Shown here one piece after another: positions 42,299 through 50,003 of a stretch of DNA of 64,000 nucleotides (position 1 is the stretch's first letter; each line of letters begins with the position of its first letter). This DNA comes from a virus. Under the pieces are notes generated by a model that was not told the origin of the DNA, made no database searches, and was given only the letters and a program-made list of their open reading frames with translations. The position numbers were made by a program, and so were the translations under genes. Where the stretch lies: positions 1 to 64,000 of the IMG/VR virus record IMGVR_UViG_3300032268_001605. The stretch is one strand, 5' to 3'.

Positions 42299-43678
42299 AT
42301 GATTAAGAACATTCACGAAAAACTAATGGAATCTGTTCAACAAATGTTGATTGACACTAAGGTTTCACTACCTTACTACGGAAGCTTCAATCTGTTCGTC
42401 AATTTTGCTGAAAGAAAAGACATCGATACCTGTGCTGTAAATATGACTGCTAAAGGCATGAATTTCTATTTCAATTCAGAATTCCTCGATAGACTTACTC
42501 AAAAAGAAGTCAACTTCATTACACTTCACGAAGATTTTCACCTTCTTTGGAACCACCCTAAAAGAACAATTACCGGTCAATACGACCACCGACTTTCTAA
42601 CATTGCCCAAGATATGATTATCAACCATATCATTTGGGAAGATATACCTAACTCCTATGTCGAAATACCAAAAGATAAAGATGGTAAGAACATGGCTCTT
42701 TTTATTCCGAAAGAATACACAGGTAAACTAATCTTTGAAGAAGTTTATGAATGGCTAAGAGACGAAAAAGAAAAAAGAGATAAACAGAAACAGTCTCAAC
42801 AATCACAAGATGGTGATGAACAAGGTGATTCTAAAAGTAAAGGCAAAGGCAGTAAAAGTGATAAAAACGGCAATGGTGACCAGAGTAGTGGTGATGGAAA
42901 TGAGAAAGGTGATGATAAGTACGGTCCATATGGTAAGAATCCTAAGAACGAAAAAGAAACTATTGACACCTGGTCATTAGATCAGATTCTTGACAACTTA
43001 GATTCAAATGGAGGTCAATACTTAGATACTCACTTAGGTGATGAAATCCCAGAAGAAATGAGAGAATCTATGGTGAAAGATGCTATGGATAGACTACAAG
43101 CACGTGGACTTTCTGCAGGTAACATCGAGACTACCCTAAACAAACTGAGAAAACAAAGAAAAGATTACTTGAAAGAAATCAAGAGAACTGTTTCTAATTT
43201 GATTTTTGGTACAAAGAAAGAAAAGACTATTAAGAAACCAAATAGAAAAGGTATTCAAGGAGTAAAGGGCAATCGTAAAGTTAAGACTAAGATTAATGTG
43301 GGGCTTGACACCAGTGGCAGCATGGGTGGCCATGGAACGTTCGAAAGAGTTCTTTCTTATGTCTATCAAAACGATATCGAGATTAACTTTATGGAATCTG
43401 ACACACAAGTGAACTGGGTTGAAAAATTAAAGTCTAAAAAACAATTAGAGTCAATACCTATAAAAGGTTTGGGTGGAACTTGCTTGAGCCCGATGATAGA
43501 TTATATCGTTGAACATCACAATGACTGTTCAACAGTTTTACTAACGGACGGATACACTGATTCTTTAGATTTCTCTAAAGTAAAAGGAAATGTTTTGATA
43601 ATTTCTGTTGGTGTCCCTTGTCCAATTCTAAAATCTAATGGTAAGGTTAAACAGATTTGTATTGAAAACACTCATTAA
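42299..43678 (+). CDS. Metallopeptidase-like plus VWA-domain protein (DUF2201-type)
   Basis: 459 residues. The N-terminal domain has FITLHEDFHLLWNHP, an HExxH zinc-binding motif in the form used by DUF2201-type VWA proteins. A Lys/Gly/Ser/Asp-rich disordered linker (residues about 160-215) follows. The C-terminal VWA domain has the MIDAS motif VGLDTSGSMGG and LLTDGYTDS. Such proteins act with MoxR-type AAA+ ATPases as a chaperone or metal-insertion pair; that partner is at 51676-52833. Preceded by a host-type promoter, so probably expressed early or middle. Confidence 0.85.
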   Translation: MIKNIHEKLMESVQQMLIDTKVSLPYYGSFNLFVNFAERKDIDTCAVNMTAKGMNFYFNSEFLDRLTQKEVNFITLHEDFHLLWNHPKRTITGQYDHRLSNIAQDMIINHIIWEDIPNSYVEIPKDKDGKNMALFIPKEYTGKLIFEEVYEWLRDEKEKRDKQKQSQQSQDGDEQGDSKSKGKGSKSDKNGNGDQSSGDGNEKGDDKYGPYGKNPKNEKETIDTWSLDQILDNLDSNGGQYLDTHLGDEIPEEMRESMVKDAMDRLQARGLSAGNIETTLNKLRKQRKDYLKEIKRTVSNLIFGTKKEKTIKKPNRKGIQGVKGNRKVKTKINVGLDTSGSMGGHGTFERVLSYVYQNDIEINFMESDTQVNWVEKLKSKKQLESIPIKGLGGTCLSPMIDYIVEHHNDCSTVLLTDGYTDSLDFSKVKGNVLIISVGVPCPILKSNGKVKQICIENTH

Positions 43679-43709
43679 AAAAAGTCTCACTTAAGTGAGA
43701 CTTTTTTTA
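43677..43709. terminator. Bidirectional terminator between VWA gene and nuclease
   Basis: Perfect palindrome AGTCTCACTT / AAGTGAGACT with A- and T-runs on both sides. Confidence 0.88.
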
Positions 43710-45475
43710 ATTTCATATTTGATTTTCCCACAATCCCATACTTTATTTAGATCCAGTTTTGATTCAGACACACCAGTTATAGACTTCTTGAACCCAGACT
43801 TATGTTTTCTAACTCCGTTTAGTACATATTTGTAGTCTGGTTTTGTTTCATATAATTTTATGAATCCGATTTTTTCATATAAATTACCCTGACTCCAATC
43901 TTTATCTGCGTATGAAATTATTCTATTTGGATTATATTCTTTAATAAAATGATTCAATAATTTTGATGCACCACCAACTACATAATGATTTGATATATTG
44001 CAGAATCTAGATAAATTCCATTCATTATTAGCCATTTTTTTTCTACCTTCAAATTTATCGAAAGTCATTACCCCAACTAGTTCATCTTGATAATAGAGCC
44101 CGAAAGATTTATTTATATTTGGATAATCTCCTTGGATATGATTTATTTTAAGAAATTGCCTACAAATGTTATAATCAATTATTTCCTTCACATCACATTT
44201 TCTTGCATGTATTTTAGTAGATAATCCTAAAACGTTCATTATTTGAGATTCTATTATGGATCTTTTGAAATCCCAATCATCTTCCCAAATATTTATAATT
44301 CTAATACCCTTATCTCTAAAACGATTTAATTTATCAATATGGTAATCTTTGCTTCTAAATTTATCGGAATGAAAGTATAATCCATTAAATTCAAAACCAA
44401 TTTTCAAATTCGGAAGATAGATATCAATTTCTAAACCATCACGATACGATTGTATTATTTCACCTCTGAAATTATTTTTTATAAAATTATAAATATCCTT
44501 CTCCTTTATTGATTTATGTTCACCAATTGGATTGCATATTGTACAAATTGACACACCACTTTTTGTCCTTCTAAAAAAGTTATCAGTGTTTATTTCGAAA
44601 TTATTATTACATAAATCACATTTGAATAAACTTATAGAATTACCAACATAGTTTATATAATTTGGATGATTGGCGATATTGAAGTTGTTTCGTCTAAATT
44701 CTTCATTTTGAGATGAATTCTTCACACCGTATTTTAGAATATAATTAAACTCTCTTCTATTCTTTATTTCTTCAGACTGAATTGGATGATAGAATCCATA
44801 CCTTTCCAAATTTGTATTTTTAGTTTTTTCCCTCAATTCAATAGATTTCTGAGGATTAGTGACTCCCCATTTCACCAACAACGTATTGATTGACTTTGAA
44901 AACACATCATTATTTTGTAACGGTGACATATATCCATATCTTTCAAGGTTTGTGTTCTTAATTTTATTTTTAACCTCTTCAGATTTTGATGGTGATGTGA
45001 ATCCATATTTCTCTAAATTAGTTTTTTCTGATTTTTTTTGTTTATCTTCTGATTGTAAGTACCACTCAACACCATATTTTTCCAAATTAGTTTTCTTAAC
45101 CTTTTCTGTATATTCTTCTGATTTTGTATAAATTTCAAATCCATATCTCTCTAAACAAGTTTTTTTTCTTTTATCCACGGAATCTGTAGATGACATATAT
45201 GTCTCCGATCCGTATTTTTCCAAATTTGTTTTTTTTATTTTTTCTTTTACAATTGGAACTTGCGATATATTTGTCACACCATATTTTTCTGTTAGAATTT
45301 CTTTTGACCTTATTGCAGCACATTTTTTAGAGCAACAAAAATTTAAAGCAAAATCTTTAGTACTTCTAGTGTATTTTATCATTTGTACAGAGACAATTGA
45401 ATCACAATAGATACATTTGGCTTCTATCAATTTTCTCGATCCCCTCGAAATATTTGTAACATCACTGATTATCAT
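43691..45475 (-). CDS. Modular homing-type endonuclease with KYG repeats and EDxHD-like nuclease
   Basis: 594 residues. A zinc-ribbon-like N-terminus (AKCIYCDS, FCCSKKCAA) precedes seven or eight 33-38-residue repeats of the form KKTNLEKYGVEWYLQSEDK, likely a DNA-reading array. The nuclease region has GLEIDIYLPNLKIGFEFNGLYFHSD, KDYHIDKLNRF and INIWEDDWDFKRSI, the catalytic set of Vsr/EDxHD enzymes. The C-terminus (ARKCDVKEI, NHIQGDYP, VVGGASKLL, SYADKDWS) is shared with 24326, 26197 and 49984. It is inserted between the VWA gene and a nucleotidyltransferase-like gene. Confidence 0.85.
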   Translation of the reverse strand: MIISDVTNISRGSRKLIEAKCIYCDSIVSVQMIKYTRSTKDFALNFCCSKKCAAIRSKEILTEKYGVTNISQVPIVKEKIKKTNLEKYGSETYMSSTDSVDKRKKTCLERYGFEIYTKSEEYTEKVKKTNLEKYGVEWYLQSEDKQKKSEKTNLEKYGFTSPSKSEEVKNKIKNTNLERYGYMSPLQNNDVFSKSINTLLVKWGVTNPQKSIELREKTKNTNLERYGFYHPIQSEEIKNRREFNYILKYGVKNSSQNEEFRRNNFNIANHPNYINYVGNSISLFKCDLCNNNFEINTDNFFRRTKSGVSICTICNPIGEHKSIKEKDIYNFIKNNFRGEIIQSYRDGLEIDIYLPNLKIGFEFNGLYFHSDKFRSKDYHIDKLNRFRDKGIRIINIWEDDWDFKRSIIESQIMNVLGLSTKIHARKCDVKEIIDYNICRQFLKINHIQGDYPNINKSFGLYYQDELVGVMTFDKFEGRKKMANNEWNLSRFCNISNHYVVGGASKLLNHFIKEYNPNRIISYADKDWSQGNLYEKIGFIKLYETKPDYKYVLNGVRKHKSGFKKSITGVSESKLDLNKVWDCGKIKYEIKKSLT

Positions 45476-45602
45476 CTTTCTTAATTTTATTTTTCGTTCT
45501 TTGTTTGTATTTTAGTTCGTTTCTTTTACATTGAACTTTACAAAATTTTTTATTGGGTCTTCCAGCTATTTCGTTCTTACAGTTTCTATATTGACATTTC
45601 AT
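45462..45602 (-). CDS. Small zinc-ribbon protein (46 aa) paired with the nuclease
   Basis: From ATG 45602: MKCQYRNCKNEIAGRPNKKF and then CKVQCKRNELKYKQ. Four Cys in two pairs form a small zinc ribbon, with a basic tail. It overlaps the nuclease gene by 14 bp, and may help the nuclease bind DNA. A longer frame (to 45650) needs a TTG start upstream of the promoter-like motif at 45607. Confidence 0.65.
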   Translation of the reverse strand: MKCQYRNCKNEIAGRPNKKFCKVQCKRNELKYKQRTKNKIKKDDNQ

Positions 45603-45606
45603 ATTA

Positions 45607-45619
45607 TATATATTAAAAA
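45607..45619 (-). promoter_or_regulatory. TTTTTAATATATA motif, candidate phage promoter
   Basis: Exact minus-strand copy 4 bp upstream of ATG 45602; a transcript starting after it would be nearly leaderless. It supports the short start of the zinc-ribbon gene. Confidence 0.5.
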
Positions 45620-45687
45620 ACTTGTCCTTCCTTTTTATAAAACTAACCAAAAAAATTACCCAATCATATAATCACAAATAAAAAAAT

Positions 45688-46218
45688 ATGAATAATTATA
45701 AAAGTATTTTAAGAGATTTGAAATTAATAATTTTAGATGGAGAAGAGATTTTCAAAATTGATAAGAGGAGAATTCAAGAAAACAAGAAACAATTAAAATT
45801 TATTACAAAGTATTTAAAAGAAGATGATGTAATAAGCGGTTCCCTTTGTCTTAGTTTATATGGTTTAATAAATAGATCAGTTAAAGGTAGTGACATTGAC
45901 TTTTTAATAAAAGATAGTGATAGATATGATGATTACGAAAGTTTTCTTAATTACGGTGATAATGAACTTGAAAATAGATTAGGATTAAAAGAATTCAAAT
46001 ATAAAACTTTTTTTGGTTTGAAATCAACTAAAATTGAGGTAGATTTTTTTACCAACGAAGGTGCTTCCTACGAGGAAATAGAATTTAGAGGTAAAAAGAT
46101 AAAACTATAAAGTCCACTTGAAATAATTTCAAAAAAGATAGATATGTGGGTAAATATCAAACACTATTCTGATTTAGATAATATTTTTTCCAAATTAGAA
46201 CTTAATTCATTCTCTTAA
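45688..46218 (+). pseudogene. Nucleotidyltransferase-like gene with an in-frame TAA
   Basis: 140 residues to the first stop (46108-46110): SGSLCLSLYGLINRSVKGSD, IDFLIKDSD and KIEVDFFTN, the GS and D-x-D plus third-Asp pattern of a minimal nucleotidyltransferase. After TAA the same frame continues 35 codons, SPLEIISKKIDMWVNIKHYS and then DLDNIFSKLELN, which is the expected C-terminal helix of this fold. So the stop is a nonsense mutation, a read-through site, or the short form is sufficient. Confidence 0.65.
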
Positions 46219-47464
46219 AATCCTTAAACCTCATTAGACTTTCGAATTTACCTAATTTAAGTTTGTCTTGTTCGACACTTTGTTTGTCTGTTAAGCCGAT
46301 AAAATTATCTAAAACTTTATAACTATATTCAATGTCTTCCGGGTGAAAAAGTACACCATATCTTTTTAGTTTATCATTTGCAATACCAGCAATTTTCCCA
46401 TCAACTGTACATAGTACACTAAAACCATCTGGGCAGTTTTCTGGGTAGTCGTTAAATGAAAAACTAAAACTCTTTTCATCTTCGAACAAATCATTGAAAA
46501 GTGGATGTTCCCTTCTATCTATATTTTTGTTTTGGTGAGTGAAGTCTACCCTACCAATTTTCGAACCGTAATATTTAGCTAAACTTTGAAATCCAAAACA
46601 AATACCTAAATAAGGCACTTTAGTCCTATCTAAAACTCCGTAAGTCATCTTAGTAGCTCTATCATCACTTACCATATTTTCTGAACCAGTTGATATTACA
46701 CAAGAAAATTTATATTTAGAAAGTGCTTTTCCCAATTCATCAATATTTGATACTACTACATTATTAATACCTCTTAGTTGGAGATACTTCAAAAGATTAG
46801 CAAGGTATCTATGTTTGGGTGGCTTCGAGTTATTGATTACAAGAACTTTTTTTCCGTGAGAAAGAGCAGTTTCATCGGGTCTTTCGCTATTTGTTGGAAG
46901 TTCTAATTCACTATCTAACTTATTATAAGTCTTTTTAGTGTCAGGTACAAATTTCAAAGTTGTTGGATCGAAAGTATCTGGGTATTTATCTAAGAAGACT
47001 AAATCTTCCTTAGTAATATCATAATCTGTTGAGAAATTGTTGAACAATTTGACTAAATCTAAAATGGTTTCATCTTCGAATCCGAATTGAGTGTCACTAT
47101 CTAAAAGTGAATCAATGCCATTATAATGTGTGATTGTTATTTTATTTGAAGCTTCTATAGAAAATGCATACTTTGTTGAATCACCGTATGTTATATCTAC
47201 AATAGTTTTTAATCCGGATTCGTTATTCACAAAATAGAAATCGAAAATTAAAAAATCTGGTTCACCGTCTCTAAGGGGATTAGATTCTTTATATGTGTTG
47301 TGATAGTAGTCTGCCTTTATTACATTTCCTTCCCTTGTAAAATCAGCAAGAGTTAGGGTAAAATTACCGGTTGTGCTGTAAATCTTTACAAGTTTTGGGA
47401 AAATTTCTTTTATTGATTCATCCATGAATCTATGTGCATTTTCGAACTTTTTTAACCACTTCAT
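46202..47464 (-). CDS. Class I glutamine-amidotransferase-like protein with targeting-like leader
   Basis: 420 residues. The leader MKWLKKFENAHRFMDES (with M-D-E) matches the shared N-terminal peptide. Residues 20-200 are an unrecognised beta-rich region. The C-terminal 200 residues are a GATase1 fold: VPYLGICFGFQSLAKYYGS with the nucleophilic Cys, and RYGVLFHPEDIE with the catalytic His-x-Glu. It most resembles the amidotransferase of anthranilate/GMP-synthase type. No synthetase partner is adjacent, so ammonia transfer or gamma-glutamyl hydrolysis on another target is possible. Confidence 0.75.
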   Translation of the reverse strand: MKWLKKFENAHRFMDESIKEIFPKLVKIYSTTGNFTLTLADFTREGNVIKADYYHNTYKESNPLRDGEPDFLIFDFYFVNNESGLKTIVDITYGDSTKYAFSIEASNKITITHYNGIDSLLDSDTQFGFEDETILDLVKLFNNFSTDYDITKEDLVFLDKYPDTFDPTTLKFVPDTKKTYNKLDSELELPTNSERPDETALSHGKKVLVINNSKPPKHRYLANLLKYLQLRGINNVVVSNIDELGKALSKYKFSCVISTGSENMVSDDRATKMTYGVLDRTKVPYLGICFGFQSLAKYYGSKIGRVDFTHQNKNIDRREHPLFNDLFEDEKSFSFSFNDYPENCPDGFSVLCTVDGKIAGIANDKLKRYGVLFHPEDIEYSYKVLDNFIGLTDKQSVEQDKLKLGKFESLMRFKDFKRMN

Positions 47465-47467
47465 TAT

Positions 47468-47713
47468 TTAGTAAGTTATTTTTTTCACATTTTTTAAATC
47501 AACCTCATACAGACTACCATCTATTTCAACTGTGATTTCTCCATTATCATCAACACTAACTGGCCTAATCGGTGTATCTGGGTTATCTGGTAAATCTTTT
47601 ACTATATCTGTCTCTAAAAATCCATCACTATTGATGCATTTTATAATATCTTCAATAGTGATATTATTTTGTTTGAAGTCTTCGAAAATTTTTAGATACT
47701 TTAATTTAGGCAC
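47468..47713 (-). CDS. Small protein with targeting-like leader (81 aa)
   Basis: Begins MPKLKYLKIFEDFKQNNITI, the shared leader, then an acidic region ending VEIDGSLYEVDLKNVKKI. It ends 3 bp from the amidotransferase gene and is transcribed with it. No catalytic motif. Possible virion-internal partner of the amidotransferase protein. Confidence 0.6.
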   Translation of the reverse strand: MPKLKYLKIFEDFKQNNITIEDIIKCINSDGFLETDIVKDLPDNPDTPIRPVSVDDNGEITVEIDGSLYEVDLKNVKKITY

Positions 47714-47771
47714 AATTTTGTAATATTTTTTTATATATAGAATATATATAAAATTCTACAATACAATAATT

Positions 47772-48512
47772 ATGTCAACTTATATACAATATCTTAAAGA
47801 CACACTCGGTAGTAATTTTCTCGGTTTAAAAATATTTCAACATGGGGTAGAACCTTACTTAGAGAGATTGGAGAAAGTTTTAGGTGATAATTTTGAAACT
47901 TATATCAACAATCAAAAATTAAGAGATGTGGATGGATATCACCTTAGTGTCATAAACGTTTTAGAATATGATACATTATCCAGAGATTTGGGTATGGACA
48001 ATTTCATAAATTCTTTGGATGTAGTTTTCAAATATGAAATTGACGATTTGAAGATGTTAGGTTTAGGTAAGGCATCAGATGGTGTCAACACGGCTTATTT
48101 CATAGTTTGTGATTCGGATAAATTGAATCAAATTAGGGAGAAATATGATTTACCTAAAATAGATTTACATATAATTTTGGGTTTTAAGTGGAAAGATGTT
48201 TATGGTGTGAGAAAAAATCAAATTATTAAAGAAAAATCAGACTTTATTCAACTTTTGTCCGATAATTTTTATAATCATCACGAAACTTTTGAATTTTTAA
48301 AAAACATTTCTAATTTCAGTGCGGACTCCGAGTTAGAAATAGATCCGATAAAAATTGGAGAAACTTCGGCAACATTTAGAATCGGTAAAAATTTATACTT
48401 CACTGTTTCATTAGTCGAGAATGAATTCAGGATAGTTGCGGAATGGTTTGGTAAAGCAGATATACCGATTCTATCAAATACAATTGTAAAAAGAAAATTT
48501 AAAGAACTATAA
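47772..48512 (+). CDS. 2H-phosphoesterase-like protein
   Basis: 246 residues. Two motifs fit the 2H fold: GYHLSVINV (about 56-64) and DLHIILGFKW (about 136-145), each an H-x-S/I type half of the active site. The segment between (FIVCDSDKLNQIREKY) is as expected. 2H enzymes cleave or seal 2',3'-cyclic phosphates in RNA and nucleotides. With the cREC and kinase genes near 31 kb it suggests RNA-end repair or counter-defence against cyclic nucleotides. Confidence 0.6.
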   Translation: MSTYIQYLKDTLGSNFLGLKIFQHGVEPYLERLEKVLGDNFETYINNQKLRDVDGYHLSVINVLEYDTLSRDLGMDNFINSLDVVFKYEIDDLKMLGLGKASDGVNTAYFIVCDSDKLNQIREKYDLPKIDLHIILGFKWKDVYGVRKNQIIKEKSDFIQLLSDNFYNHHETFEFLKNISNFSADSELEIDPIKIGETSATFRIGKNLYFTVSLVENEFRIVAEWFGKADIPILSNTIVKRKFKEL

Positions 48513-48527
48513 AAAAAATTTTAAACT

Positions 48528-48806
48528 ATGTTAGCAAAATACTACAGCCTGGATGAATGTTTTGAACAAGACACAATTTATGACAAATTAGATGAACTTT
48601 CAGATAATTCTAAAATTGATTATGAAATAGTAGAAGATGATGTAATCAGAATTAAAGATTTATCTCTCACCGTCAAAGAAAAAAAGGAACTCGTGAAACT
48701 TTTTGAAGAAAATGATGTTATTGAATATAACGAATGGGAAGAAGAGGAAGAAGAAGAGGATGAAGATTTCGATGATGAGGATGAATATGAAGATGACGAT
48801 TTTTAA
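48528..48806 (+). CDS. Acidic-tail protein (92 aa)
   Basis: MLAKYYSLDECFEQDTIYDK, a small folded region, and a C-terminal tail of nearly all Asp/Glu (about 25 residues). Such tails mimic DNA and occur in phage anti-defence proteins and histone-binding proteins. It lies 15 bp after the 2H-like gene. No further assignment. Confidence 0.55.
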   Translation: MLAKYYSLDECFEQDTIYDKLDELSDNSKIDYEIVEDDVIRIKDLSLTVKEKKELVKLFEENDVIEYNEWEEEEEEEDEDFDDEDEYEDDDF

Positions 48807-48850
48807 TTAAAAAAAAATCACAAAGTGTTCCATTTTTAAAAATTTGTCCT

Positions 48851-48858
48851 TATCTTTG
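48851..48858 (+). promoter_or_regulatory. Possible promoter -7 box TATCTTTG
   Basis: A perfect -7 box of the Bacteroidetes type, but the -33 box at the right distance (GTTC) is weak. First of two in tandem before 48994-49611. Confidence 0.45.
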
Positions 48859-48921
48859 TAACAGTGAAGAGGGAAAGAGAAAAAAAAGAAGAAAAAAAGT
48901 TTTAAAATAAACAGTCTAAAA

Positions 48922-48953
48922 TTTGAAATTCTAAAATTCTCGCCTTATCTTTG
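48922..48953 (+). promoter_or_regulatory. Bacteroidetes-type primary promoter for 48994-49611
   Basis: TTTG (48922-48925), 20 bp, TATCTTTG (48946-48953): full consensus with ideal spacing, 40 bp before ATG 48994. With the box at 48851 the gene may be driven from tandem promoters and be highly expressed. Confidence 0.75.
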
Positions 48954-48993
48954 TAACATCAAATTAAATAACACACTTAAAAAATATAACACT

Positions 48994-49611
48994 ATGTCAC
49001 TTTTTAGTAAGGCAAAAGCAACTGCAAAAACAACTACTCCTAAAGCTAAAGATTCTAAAGCTTCTTGTATTGTCAACGACCCTGACTTTTTCAACAAAGT
49101 CAAAATGCTTGAAATTCTTCAAGAGAATATGAAGCGTGATAAGGCTAAAGCCGATATGTTAGCTGATGAAATCAAAGAAGTATCTAAAGATGAGTGGACA
49201 TCTCTATACACTAAAACTGGTGTAAATCCTGGTTCTATCTTGATTGAATCTGAAATGGGTGACGAGACTGCTTCTGTAATGTTTGTACCTTCTGACAAAT
49301 ACATCACAATCGGTGGTGACAGAGCAGAAGAATTGGTTGAAAAATATGGTGAAGGTATTGTTGAAGAAAAAACTACTTTCTCTTTCGACAACTTTATGAT
49401 TGAGAAATATGGTGATGTTCTTTCTCGCCTAATCGAAGAGTGTTCTGAAATCGATGTAAGAGACAAAGATAAAATCATCAAAGCCGCAACTACTTTCTCT
49501 GTAGCTAAAGGTACTATCGACAAAATGAGACAGTATGGAGATGTTAAAGAGGTTATGGAAGAAGTTAAACCAGTAGTAGCTCTTAAAAACGTTGAAATTA
49601 TCAAGGGTTAG
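48994..49611 (+). CDS. Conserved phage-type hypothetical protein (205 aa)
   Basis: MSLFSKAKATAKTTTPKAKD, a Lys/Thr/Ala-rich disordered start, then a helical and beta body (KMLEILQENMKRDKAKADML, then VMFVPSDKYITIGG). Codon choice is less AT-extreme than its neighbours and the promoter is strong, both typical of a highly expressed gene. The N-terminus resembles nucleic-acid-binding tails. No family recognised. Confidence 0.65.
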   Translation: MSLFSKAKATAKTTTPKAKDSKASCIVNDPDFFNKVKMLEILQENMKRDKAKADMLADEIKEVSKDEWTSLYTKTGVNPGSILIESEMGDETASVMFVPSDKYITIGGDRAEELVEKYGEGIVEEKTTFSFDNFMIEKYGDVLSRLIEECSEIDVRDKDKIIKAATTFSVAKGTIDKMRQYGDVKEVMEEVKPVVALKNVEIIKG

Positions 49612-49620
49612 TCACTAATT

Positions 49621-49878
49621 ATGGGAAGCAAAGGAAAAGTTTGAAAAATTCTCTCGAGAAAAAGTGAAAGATACAGATACCGAAAAACAAAAGATGGTGA
49701 AATAATTAAACAAGGTATGGGATTGGAAGGTGTGATAAAAGCGATAAAAAGACATAAATTTACCAAAGAACTGATTGCGGAATTTGATACAACTTCAACG
49801 TATTGCCACTGTGAATTGAAATGGATGACAATAGATGAAACATTAAAAGATGTGGTGATTCCGCTAAATGTTGCCTAA
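49621..49878 (+). pseudogene. Small gene with an in-frame TGA at codon 8
   Basis: ATG 49621 reads MGSKGKV then TGA (49642-49644), and the same frame continues KILSRKSERYRYRKTKDGEI, IKQGMGLEGVIKAIKRHKFT and more to TAA 49878. A Trp (TGG) at the stop would give an 84-residue basic protein. An internal ATG at 49717 gives 53 residues. TGA is a normal stop elsewhere here (for example at 55787), so recoding of the whole genome is unlikely; nonsense mutation or local read-through remain. Confidence 0.5.
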
Positions 49879-49969
49879 CTAATATATATATATATACGTA
49901 AGTCTTTCTAACTTCTTGGTTCTTAACAAGATTGAACACTCAACTTTAAATAATCGTAAATAAAAACTT

Positions 49970-50003
49970 AAAACTGAATCATACTAACGATTCAGTTTTT
50001 TTA
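49970..50003. terminator. Bidirectional terminator overlapping the end of the nuclease gene
   Basis: 10-bp stem AAACTGAATC / GATTCAGTTT with an 8-nt loop that contains the nuclease stop codon; T-run on both strands. Confidence 0.75.

Noticed and set aside
49621-49878. TGA recoded to Trp genome-wide (genetic code 4)
   Set aside because: TGA serves as a normal stop in several overlapping gene junctions (for example 55785-55787), and TGG is used for Trp throughout.
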